This document shows positions 8,021-15,565 of a stretch of DNA of 36,652 bases, one piece after another. Under the pieces are notes generated by a model. The model saw nothing but the letters and a program-made list of their open reading frames with translations. It ran no database searches and had not been told where the DNA came from. A program made the position numbers and the translations under genes. The stretch is from Caldilineales bacterium. Lineage in GTDB: Bacteria > Chloroflexota > Anaerolineae > Caldilineales > Caldilineaceae. How positions within the stretch are numbered: position 1 is the stretch's first letter; the number at the start of each line of letters is the position of its first letter. The stretch is from assembly GCA_012271135.1 (NCBI GenBank), contig JAAXGZ010000006.1, forward strand, positions 1 through 36,652, written 5' to 3'.

Positions 8021-10810
8021 ATGGCAACCGACCCCATCGAACTCATCGTCAACGGCGAGCACCACCTGGTCTCATCGCGCTCCGACACCCCTTTGTTGGA
8101 GGTGCTGCGCAGCGAACTCGGATTGCTGGGGGCCAAGCACGCCTGTGGCGCCGAACAGTGCGGTGCCTGCAAGGTGTTTGTGGACGGCGAAGATCAGCCT
8201 TCCTGCTGCCGGCCGGTGGGGGAAATTGCCGGCAGTTCGATACAGACGGTGGAGGGGCTGGCCGCGAAAGGCCAGCTTGATCCGTTGCAGGAGGCCTTCA
8301 TTGCGGAAACCGCCACCCAATGCGGCTACTGCGTACCCGGCTTCCTAATGACGGCCAAGGGCCTTCTGCACCGCAACCCCAACCCCACGGAAGGGGAAAT
8401 CCGGGAAGCCATCAATCGCAACCTGTGCCGGTGCGGGATCCACAACCGGGTGGTTAGGGCCATTCAACGGGTTGCAACCGGAGTCGAGCCGGAACCCATC
8501 TACAGGGTTGTCCCTCCGGACGACGGTCTGGAGCCACCCACCCAGGAACCCGGCGCGCCGTTGCCCGGTTCGCTTGCGCACCACCCCAACCTCGACGACT
8601 GGATCCGCCTGCGCCCGGACCGCGGCGTGGACGTGTACACCGGCAAGGTGGAGCTGGGACAGGGAATCACCACATCCCTGTCCCAAGTGGTGGCGGAGGA
8701 ACTGGACGTGGACATCGCCCGCATCCGTATCCACACGGCGGACACGGAGACCTCCCTCGACGAAGGGTCCACCGCCGGCAGCATGTCCATGGAGATGTCC
8801 GGGGGTGCGCTGCGACAGGCTGCAGCCGAGTTCAGGTACCAGTTGCTGGCCATTGCGGCCGAAGAGTTCGAATGCGACCAGGAGGACTTTGAGGTCTCCG
8901 ACGGCATGGTGCAGCACCCGGCGAGCGGTGCCGGGAAGGACTACTGGGATCTGCTGCCCGAAGGACGGCTCGGCATGGCGGCAACAGGAGTGGCCGTGCC
9001 CAAGCCGCCTGTCGCCTACAGCGTGGTCGGCCAGCCGGTGACCCGCGTGGATATGGAGAACAAGGTTCGGGGCGAGCCCACGTTCCTACAGGACATGGTG
9101 TTGCCGAACATGCTGCACGCAAGGGTGGTGCGAGGGCCTGTCGCGCAAGCAAGCCTGGAGCGAATCGACACCACCGGCCTCAACCTGCCAGACGGTGTGC
9201 GGGTGGTCAGAGACGGCTCCTTCCTGGCGGTCCTCGGCGAGAATGAGATTGACATCCTGCACGCCCGGGCACAGGTGGCGGCCCGCTGCTCCTGGCACAC
9301 GCCGGTTCGCCTGCCGGACCAACAGGACCTGTACCGATGGATGAACGCGCAGGAAAGCCAGGACTTTCTGCTCCGTGACGGACAGCCTTCTTTGGATCCC
9401 ATCCCCGAACCTCCAGAGGGAAACGGGGTTATCCACCGCACATTCCATCGTCCCTACCAGATGCATGCGGCCCCGGGACCGTCCTGTGCCATTGCCCAAC
9501 TGGACGAAGCAGGGAAGCTGATCGTCTGGTCCCACAGCCAAGGGGTGTTCAGCCTGCGGGAGGCCTTGTCACAGGCGATCGACAAGCCAGAGGCGGAGAT
9601 CCGGGTGACCCATGTGCCGGGACCCGGCTGCTACGGACACAACGGTGCGGACGACGTGGCCTTGGATGCCTGCCTGCTGGCCTTGGAAGTACCCGGCCGG
9701 CCGGTGAGGGTGCAGTGGATGCGCGAGGACGAATTTGTGCAGGAACCGCTCGGCACCCCCATGGTGGTGGACATCCGGGCCACTCTCGATGCCGAGAAGC
9801 GACTGGATGCATGGCATCAGTCCAGCCTCGGGCACACGCATTCGGGACGTCCGGCAAAGGCGGCCCCCGGCGAAGCCACGCTGCTGGCGGCCTGGGAGTC
9901 CGCGCAGCCCCTGGGCAGGCCGCTGCCACAGCCCATGATGGGTCGGAACGTGGGCCTGCACCGCAATGCGGAGCCGGGTTATCGGATTGCAAAGCCGGCC
10001 ATCGTCAAGCGGTTCCTGGCGGAAAGCGGTCTGCGGACATCATCCATGCGCTCCCTAGGGGCGCTAGTCAACGTGTGGGCCATCGAATCCGTGATGGATG
10101 AGCTGGCCCGGGAAGCCGAAGTTGATCCGTTGGAGTTCCGCCTGCGGCACCTGGAGGATCCGCGGGGTCGGAAGGTGCTGGAGGTGCTGGGCGAAGCCAT
10201 GAACTGGAATGCCTCCGGCCGCGGTGATTCCGCCGGCGGCAAGGGCCGGGGCATTGGCTACTGCCGATACAAGGGGGACAAGACCCTGGTGGCCGTCGGG
10301 GTGGGCCTGACCGTGCACAGTGCCTCCGGGGCCATCACCCTTGACGAGGCCCACATCGTGGCCGACACCGGCCAGGTGATCAATCCGGACGGACTGAGCG
10401 CCCAACTGGAAGGCGCGTTCGTCCAAGCTGCCAGCCAGACGCTCCTGGAAGAGGTGAAGTTCGCCCGCCAGGGGATTGCCTCAACGGATTGGGAAACCTA
10501 TCCCATCCTCCGGACGGTTCAGGTACCGACAATCCACACACATCTCATACAAAGGGATGGATTCCCGGTGCTCGGTGCAGGGGAAGCAACCATTGGTCCG
10601 GTTCCCGCAGCCATCGCGAATGCAGTGAGGGACTGTACCGGCAACGGCCGCTCAAAGTTGCCTCTGTCACCCGTCGATACAAGAGTTTGTGCCGACCGGG
10701 TTTCATGCCAACGCAAGGTTCAAGCCGTCCAAGGAGGTTGGGCATATGTTCCCAGTCCAAGACAGACAGAATCCACGATCCCACCATTACCAACGGCTGG
10801 TTGCTTCTGA
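8021..10810 (+). CDS. fused 2Fe-2S / molybdopterin hydroxylase (xanthine dehydrogenase family, no FAD domain)
   Basis: A 929-residue fusion. Residues 1-75 are a plant-type 2Fe-2S ferredoxin (Cys42, 47, 50, 62). Residues 76-150 are the helical 2Fe-2S domain (CGYC at 101-104, CRC at 136-138). The remainder is the molybdopterin-binding subunit, with VELGQG, GCYGHNGADD, RSLGALVNVWAIES and the catalytic Glu855 in GAGEA. The FAD module of true xanthine dehydrogenases is absent, as in isoquinoline or nicotinate dehydrogenase types that pass electrons to cytochromes. The family normally ends soon after PLSPVDTRV; about 35 further residues look unrelated, so the natural stop may have been lost. The gene lies upstream of ureide genes, so it probably hydroxylates a purine or other N-heterocycle. 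Confidence 0.9.
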   Translation: MATDPIELIVNGEHHLVSSRSDTPLLEVLRSELGLLGAKHACGAEQCGACKVFVDGEDQPSCCRPVGEIAGSSIQTVEGLAAKGQLDPLQEAFIAETATQCGYCVPGFLMTAKGLLHRNPNPTEGEIREAINRNLCRCGIHNRVVRAIQRVATGVEPEPIYRVVPPDDGLEPPTQEPGAPLPGSLAHHPNLDDWIRLRPDRGVDVYTGKVELGQGITTSLSQVVAEELDVDIARIRIHTADTETSLDEGSTAGSMSMEMSGGALRQAAAEFRYQLLAIAAEEFECDQEDFEVSDGMVQHPASGAGKDYWDLLPEGRLGMAATGVAVPKPPVAYSVVGQPVTRVDMENKVRGEPTFLQDMVLPNMLHARVVRGPVAQASLERIDTTGLNLPDGVRVVRDGSFLAVLGENEIDILHARAQVAARCSWHTPVRLPDQQDLYRWMNAQESQDFLLRDGQPSLDPIPEPPEGNGVIHRTFHRPYQMHAAPGPSCAIAQLDEAGKLIVWSHSQGVFSLREALSQAIDKPEAEIRVTHVPGPGCYGHNGADDVALDACLLALEVPGRPVRVQWMREDEFVQEPLGTPMVVDIRATLDAEKRLDAWHQSSLGHTHSGRPAKAAPGEATLLAAWESAQPLGRPLPQPMMGRNVGLHRNAEPGYRIAKPAIVKRFLAESGLRTSSMRSLGALVNVWAIESVMDELAREAEVDPLEFRLRHLEDPRGRKVLEVLGEAMNWNASGRGDSAGGKGRGIGYCRYKGDKTLVAVGVGLTVHSASGAITLDEAHIVADTGQVINPDGLSAQLEGAFVQAASQTLLEEVKFARQGIASTDWETYPILRTVQVPTIHTHLIQRDGFPVLGAGEATIGPVPAAIANAVRDCTGNGRSKLPLSPVDTRVCADRVSCQRKVQAVQGGWAYVPSPRQTESTIPPLPTAGCF

Positions 10811-10895
10811 TTCGTCGATATATACAAAAATAAAGTGGATTTTTCGTCTTTCTGCCCAAAGAAAAAGGGTTGTTTTGGAGACTACACTGTGTTGA
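10746..10895 (+). CDS. possible 49-residue small ORF with a strong ribosome site
   Basis: AAGGAGG at 10731-10737 is followed eight bases later by ATG at 10746, the best-spaced ribosome binding site in this part of the window. The frame overlaps the odd C-terminal tail of the hydroxylase gene and runs 49 residues to 10895. The product (begins MFPVQDRQ) is basic, has no recognised motif, and its codon use does not look like its neighbours. It may be a remnant gene start rather than an expressed protein. Confidence 0.25.
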   Translation: MFPVQDRQNPRSHHYQRLVASDSSIYTKIKWIFRLSAQRKRVVLETTLC

Positions 10896-11029
10896 GATGG
10901 AGTGAGCTGGTCATAATGAACAAACAGATGAGTGTGTTGTGTTTTGTCCTGGCGATGCGGGTTGGCATTGACCCTCTGGCTCCATCCCCTGTCCTGGCGG
11001 CCTGCGCCCGACGCGGGTGAAGGGTACCC

Positions 11030-12142
11030 ATGTCCGAGTACGATATCACGCTGCAGGGCGTGTCCAAGGAGTATGGCTCCCTGCTCGCCGTGGACGATGT
11101 CTGTCTGGCCCTGCCGCGTGGCTCCTACTGTTGCCTGTTGGGGCCAAGCGGGTGTGGCAAGACATCCATCCTGCGCATGATTGCCGGGCATGAAGAGATC
11201 ACCCGGGGACGCATTTGGCTGCGCGCAGAAGACATCTCACACCTGCCGCCAGCCAAGCGCAATACGTCCATGATGTTCCAGGACTACGCCCTCTTTCCCC
11301 ATATGACGGCGGCCGAGAACATTGCCTTCGGCCTGAAGATGCGGGGCGTGCGCAAACGGGCGCGCCTCCAGCAGGCGGAGGAGATGCTGGCGAAAATCGG
11401 CTTGACGGAGTACCGCCGCCATTTGCCGGCGCAACTGTCCGGAGGCCAGCGCCAACGGGTGGCCCTGGCCCGAGCGCTGATTACGGAGCCGGCGGTTCTG
11501 TTGCTGGACGAACCCCTTTCGGCCCTGGATCGCTTTGTCCGGATCCAGCTGCGCGGGGAACTCCAGCGCATGCAGAAGGAACTGGGCATGACCTTCATTC
11601 ATGTGACCCACTCGCAGGAAGAGGCGCTGGCACTGGCCGACCTGGTGGTTGTCATGGATCAGGGCCGCATCCAGCAGGTTGGCTCACCGCAGGAGGTGTA
11701 CGGACACGCCCGCACATCCTTCGTGGCCTCCTTCATCGGGGATCACAACGTGTTGACCGGCCGGGTGGAAGGCGGCGCGGGCGATGCCCGGGACCCACTG
11801 CGCCTGACAGGCCGGAGTGGGCAGACATTCCGGCTGCTGGGCCGGATCCCGGAGGGACAGCAGGTGGAATTTGCCGTGCGGGCGGATCATGCCGCCGTTC
11901 AGCCGGACGATGCGGATATTGGGACCGACACCGACCTGAACGTCCTGCGGGGCACGGCCGCCGTCGTAGAATATGCCGGGTTTCAGGTGCGCATCCGCGT
12001 GGATACGGACGCCCAGGAACACTTTACGGTGTACGTCCCGGAGCAGCGCTTTGCCGCCCGGCCGGTGACTCTTGATCAGAGGGTCAAGGTGACCTGGAAG
12101 ATACGGGACACCGATCTGCTTGACACTGAACCAGTCCATTGA
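11030..12142 (+). CDS. ABC transporter ATP-binding protein (PotA-like)
   Basis: A 370-residue ATPase of the polyamine/iron/opine importer class. Walker A GPSGCGKTS is at 38-46, the Q-loop FQDYALFPH near 83-91, the signature LSGGQ at 136-140, Walker B VLLLDEP at 156-162 and the H-loop HVTHSQEEA near 194. A C-terminal TOBE-type regulatory domain follows from about residue 235. It powers uptake through the two permeases encoded downstream. The gene is followed by the binding-protein gene after 51 bases, and its stop codon lies inside a short hairpin. PotA-like sequence does not fix the substrate; the ureide genes downstream suggest a purine breakdown product. Confidence 0.93.
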   Translation: MSEYDITLQGVSKEYGSLLAVDDVCLALPRGSYCCLLGPSGCGKTSILRMIAGHEEITRGRIWLRAEDISHLPPAKRNTSMMFQDYALFPHMTAAENIAFGLKMRGVRKRARLQQAEEMLAKIGLTEYRRHLPAQLSGGQRQRVALARALITEPAVLLLDEPLSALDRFVRIQLRGELQRMQKELGMTFIHVTHSQEEALALADLVVVMDQGRIQQVGSPQEVYGHARTSFVASFIGDHNVLTGRVEGGAGDARDPLRLTGRSGQTFRLLGRIPEGQQVEFAVRADHAAVQPDDADIGTDTDLNVLRGTAAVVEYAGFQVRIRVDTDAQEHFTVYVPEQRFAARPVTLDQRVKVTWKIRDTDLLDTEPVH

Positions 12143-12150
12143 AGGACTGG
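12131..12150 (+). repeat. hairpin across the ATPase stop codon
   Basis: CCAGTCC (12131-12137) and GGACTGG (12144-12150) pair perfectly around a six-base loop ATTGAA. The loop holds the first two bases of the TGA stop (12140-12142) region of the ATPase gene. The hairpin ends 30 bases before the ribosome binding site of the binding-protein gene, so it could influence coupling or mRNA processing at this junction. Confidence 0.5.
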
Positions 12151-12193
12151 AAGTGAAATGTTAAGTTTCATCCAACATTGGAGGTTAGGAAAC

Positions 12194-13516
12194 ATGGAAC
12201 GAAGTTCATCCGCGCCAGGCATTTCGCGGCGCACTTTCCTGGCCATGGCCTCTTTGGCCGTGGGTAGCGGAGCATTGGCCGCCTGTGTCCCGGCACCGGC
12301 ATCCGACGCCGTTTCGGAAGCGCAGGCCCCCGAAGTGTTGACGGGTAAAATCGCGGACATCGTGCTGCGCCAGATTGGCACCGGTGTGTCGGGAGTGAAT
12401 GAGATCGCCGAACAGGCCAAGGCGGATCTCGGATTCACCATCCAGATGACGGCACTGGGCACCGACGAAAACAACCAGCGTGCAATCACGCAGCCGGGTT
12501 CGTACGACATCTTTGACGGCGAGTACTTCAGCCTGCCGCTGGTGGTGCCCTCCGGCGCCCTCCAGGGCCTGGACGTTTCCCGCATCGAGGCTTTCGAGAA
12601 GATTGCGCCGACTTTCACCACGGGGAAACTGACAGAGGATTCGGTGATCGCGCAGGGAACCGCACCCCACAAGGTCATGTTCCTGCCGGAAAGAAACAGC
12701 ACCTCGTTCGCGGAGGGCATGACCAACTGGGCTACACTCATTCCCACCATCTACAACGCCGACACCCTGGGATATCGTCCCGACATGGTTGAGAAGGTAC
12801 CGACCTCGTGGGCGGATCTCTTTGATCCGGTGTACCGGGGCCGGACCGCGATCCTGGACATACCGTCCATTGGCATCATGGATGCCGCCATGGTGGTCGA
12901 ATCCGCCGGTCTCATGGAATTCGGGGACAAGGGCAACATGACCCGGGAGGAACTGGACGGGATCACGGACATTCTCAAGGAACAGAAGGCCCTGGGGCAG
13001 TTCCGGGCTTTCTGGAAAACCTTCGACGAGTCCGTGAATCTGATGGTGTCCGGCGAGGTTGTGCTGCAGTCCATGTGGTCTCCGGCCGTGACGGCCGTCA
13101 AGGCCCAGGGGATCCCCTGTGTGTACCAGCCGCTTGCGGAAGGCTATCGGGCCTGGGGCGGCGGCATCGGCATTTCGTCAGGCGTTGAGGGCATGGAGCT
13201 GGACGCGGCGTACGACTACATCAACTGGTGGAATTCGGGTTTTGCCGGCGGCTTTGTCGGCCGCCAGGGCTATTACAGTGCGATACCGGAAAACGCGCGC
13301 CTGTTCATGTCCGAGGCGGAGTGGGACTTCTGGTACGAGGGCAAACCCGCCTCGGAGCCGATGGTCGATCCGTTTGGCACGGAACTTGAACCGGAAGGCG
13401 CCGTGCGCGACGGCGGCAGCTTCTGGGAACGCATGGGCCGGGTAGTGGTCTGGAATTCCGTGATGGATGAGCAGGACTATCTGGTTCAGAAGTGGAATGA
13501 GTTCATCGCGGCCTAG
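12194..13516 (+). CDS. ABC transporter substrate-binding lipoprotein (PotD/PotF-like)
   Basis: A 440-residue solute-binding protein. ISRRTF (Arg12-Arg13), a hydrophobic segment and LAAC (Cys31) give a Tat-type signal with a lipobox, then an Ala/Pro linker. The body has the type-2 binding-protein pattern of the spermidine/putrescine family: YDIFDGEYF, TIYNADTLGY, PTSWADLFDP, GRTAILDIPSIGIMDAA and AYDYINWWNSG. I chose the ATG at 12194 because GGAGG (12180-12184) precedes it at good spacing. It captures the substrate outside the membrane and hands it to the permeases. Hairpins lie just before and just after the gene. Substrate: unknown; polyamines are the family default, ureides the contextual guess. 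Confidence 0.92.
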   Translation: MERSSSAPGISRRTFLAMASLAVGSGALAACVPAPASDAVSEAQAPEVLTGKIADIVLRQIGTGVSGVNEIAEQAKADLGFTIQMTALGTDENNQRAITQPGSYDIFDGEYFSLPLVVPSGALQGLDVSRIEAFEKIAPTFTTGKLTEDSVIAQGTAPHKVMFLPERNSTSFAEGMTNWATLIPTIYNADTLGYRPDMVEKVPTSWADLFDPVYRGRTAILDIPSIGIMDAAMVVESAGLMEFGDKGNMTREELDGITDILKEQKALGQFRAFWKTFDESVNLMVSGEVVLQSMWSPAVTAVKAQGIPCVYQPLAEGYRAWGGGIGISSGVEGMELDAAYDYINWWNSGFAGGFVGRQGYYSAIPENARLFMSEAEWDFWYEGKPASEPMVDPFGTELEPEGAVRDGGSFWERMGRVVVWNSVMDEQDYLVQKWNEFIAA

Positions 13517-14453
13517 TCCGTTGCAGGATACGGAATTTCCTTCCCGTCCTGTTGACTTGGCAGGCGCGCCCGCGGACGCCAAGGTCCGCGGGCGCGCCGC
13601 TCCGAGGCGATGGCGGCAACTGGTGCCCTTTGGGCTCGCCGCGCCCTATACCCTGGTCCTGATTGTTTTTCTGCTGCTGCCCGTGGCCCTGATCGTCACG
13701 ATCAGCTTCTGGCACTACAGCAACTTCGTCATGACTCCCGCCTTCGTGCTGGACAACTACCGCCTCGTCTTTTCCCCGGTCTACCTGAAAACCTATCTCA
13801 ACACTTTCCGGTTTGCCGTCCTGGTCTGGTTCTTCGCCTTGGCCATCGGATTTCCGGTAGCCTATTTCCTGTCCTTTGAGATCCGCACCACGCGGATTCG
13901 CATGACGCTGTTTCTCCTCTGCACGGTTCCCTTTCTGACCTCCAACATCATTCGCAGCATCTCCTGGATTCCCTTTCTGGGGCGCAACGGCCTGCTGAAC
14001 GGGGGTTTGCTATTCCTGGGATTGATTGAGGAGCCTTTGGATATTTTCTTGTTTTCGAGCGTGTCCGTAGTGATTTCCATGGTTCATTTGTACACGCTTT
14101 TCATGGTGGTTCCGATCTTCAACAATATGATGCGCATTGATCATTCCCTGCTGGAGGCGGCCCGGGACAATGGGGCATCCGATTGGGGGGTCATCCGCCA
14201 CGTGATCCTGCCCTTGACCAGTCCGGGCATCATGATCGGCACCATTTTCGTGCTGGCGCTGGTGCTGGGCGATTTCGCCACCGTGCGCCTGATGAGCGGA
14301 GGCCAGGCCGCATCGGCGGGCTTGGCGATCCGCAACATGATCAGCAGCACCCAATACCCGCCCGCGGCCGCCAATGCCGTTGTGCTGCTGGCGGTGACGC
14401 TCCTGGTCGTGGGGGGCCTGCTGCGCTTTGTGGATGTGCAAAAGGAACTGTAG
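13497..14453 (+). CDS. ABC transporter permease (PotB-like)
   Basis: A 318-residue inner-membrane permease. A hydrophilic N-terminal region is followed by six predicted membrane helices, the first at PYTLVLIVFLLLPVAL. The EAA loop EAARDNGASDWGVIRHVILP, which docks the ATPase, is present. The start is uncertain. ATG at 13497 overlaps the end of the binding-protein gene by 20 bases, and only a weak ribosome site is seen. A GTG at 13623 lies beyond a strong hairpin and would give a more usual short N-terminus. The gene ends directly against the ATG of the next permease (TAG then ATG). Confidence 0.9.
   Translation: MSSSRPSPLQDTEFPSRPVDLAGAPADAKVRGRAAPRRWRQLVPFGLAAPYTLVLIVFLLLPVALIVTISFWHYSNFVMTPAFVLDNYRLVFSPVYLKTYLNTFRFAVLVWFFALAIGFPVAYFLSFEIRTTRIRMTLFLLCTVPFLTSNIIRSISWIPFLGRNGLLNGGLLFLGLIEEPLDIFLFSSVSVVISMVHLYTLFMVVPIFNNMMRIDHSLLEAARDNGASDWGVIRHVILPLTSPGIMIGTIFVLALVLGDFATVRLMSGGQAASAGLAIRNMISSTQYPPAAANAVVLLAVTLLVVGGLLRFVDVQKEL
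13563..13598 (+). repeat. perfect 15-bp hairpin after the binding-protein gene
   Basis: GGCGCGCCCGCGGAC (13563-13577) and its exact reverse complement (13584-13598) flank a six-base loop GCCAAG. It is by far the strongest hairpin seen in the window. It lies 47 bases after the stop of the binding-protein gene and within the poorly conserved N-terminal region of the permease reading frame. There is no T-run. In other binding-protein operons, such hairpins block 3' exonucleases and let the binding protein be made in excess over the permeases; that role here is inference. Confidence 0.75.
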
Positions 14454-15341
14454 ATGAAAAGACGCAGCAGACTGTTCTGGCCCCTGGCCTGTTTCTACGG
14501 CCTGTTCACCCTGTTCCTGTACGGACCGATTTCCACGATTGTCACTCTCTCGTTCCAGGGACCTCAGGGGGGGTTGACCTTCCCCATGCGGGGCTTCAGC
14601 CTGCACTGGTTCCTGGCCCTGTTCCAGCAGCAGCGCGTGGGCGACTTCAAGGGGGCTTTCCTGCGTTCCTTCACCCTGGGCCTAATCGTGATGCTCGTCT
14701 GTGTGGTCCTGGGCACCATGACGGGCCAGGCATTCCGTCACCGGTTTCGCGGCGCCAAGGTGCTCTTTATGGTCTCGATCGCGAGTCTGGTCGTGCCCAG
14801 CATCCTGATCTCGCTGGGCATCGGCGTAATGTTCACCCAGTTCGGACTGGTGCCCCAGTGGTACACGTCGGGCCTGGCCGCCCATCTGACCTGGACACTG
14901 CCGTTCGCCCTGCTCATCATGCTGGCCATCTTCAACCGGTTCAACAAGTCGTATGAAGAGGCGGCCCGGGATCTGGGGGCAGGTGAATTCTCGGTTTTCC
15001 GTGAAGTGGTGCTGCCCATCATCCTGCCCAGTTTGGTGGGGGTCGCCCTTTTCGGCTTTACGCTGTCCTATGACGAATTCGCCAGATCGTCGTTGGTGAT
15101 GGGGGAGTTCAATTCCCTGCCCCTGGAAATCTTCGCCATGACCACCAATGTGACGTCCCCTGCGCTGTACGCCCTCGGCACGGTCACCACCGTATTTTCG
15201 CTGGCCGTGATTGCACTCTTTCTGCTGGTTACCTGGTGGCTGCAGCGCCGTACCCAACAGACCAGGGGGGCCGGGGCGCGGGACCCAACCGGCACCCGCG
15301 CCCTGCCCAACAGCGCTGTTGGGCATGATGGGTTTGAGTAG
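14454..15341 (+). CDS. ABC transporter permease (PotC-like)
   Basis: A 295-residue inner-membrane permease with six predicted helices (first at FWPLACFYGLFTLFLYG). The coupling loop is EEAARDLGAGEFSVFREVVLP, and YDEFARSSLVMG is typical of PotC-type proteins. It starts immediately after the stop of the first permease, so translation is coupled. The C-terminal 25 residues after WWLQRRTQQ are polar and lie over a perfect 22-base palindrome. It completes a four-gene importer. Confidence 0.92.
   Translation: MKRRSRLFWPLACFYGLFTLFLYGPISTIVTLSFQGPQGGLTFPMRGFSLHWFLALFQQQRVGDFKGAFLRSFTLGLIVMLVCVVLGTMTGQAFRHRFRGAKVLFMVSIASLVVPSILISLGIGVMFTQFGLVPQWYTSGLAAHLTWTLPFALLIMLAIFNRFNKSYEEAARDLGAGEFSVFREVVLPIILPSLVGVALFGFTLSYDEFARSSLVMGEFNSLPLEIFAMTTNVTSPALYALGTVTTVFSLAVIALFLLVTWWLQRRTQQTRGAGARDPTGTRALPNSAVGHDGFE
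15304..15325. repeat. perfect 22-bp palindrome at the 3' end of the permease gene
   Basis: Half-site TGCCCAACAGC at 15304-15314 is followed directly by its exact reverse complement to 15325, with no loop. It lies in the last codons of the second permease, 240 bases before the allantoinase start. It may be a regulator site for the ureide genes downstream, or an RNA hairpin at the end of the transporter part of the transcript. It has no T-run. Confidence 0.5.
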
Positions 15342-15565
15342 CGTCCGGACAGCCCGCCCCCCATGTCGCGTTTACGGGACGTTGAGACCCTTCCCGAGAA
15401 CACCTCTGGCCGGACAGGCACCCCCTTCCCGTGGGCACTGGCGCGGTTCGCCGGGGATTGCACCCTGGTCTCTTCCGCCCGTGCCAGCCAAGGAACCAAT
15501 TTGCTTTGGTTCGTCCTGCCTGTTCCGTCACCTACGACCCCAACTTGCTGGAGACATCACCGCGC

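Noticed and set aside
10835-11020. 61-codon frame in the AT-rich gap before the ABC ATPase
   Set aside because: No ribosome site or motif; more likely an upstream regulatory region.
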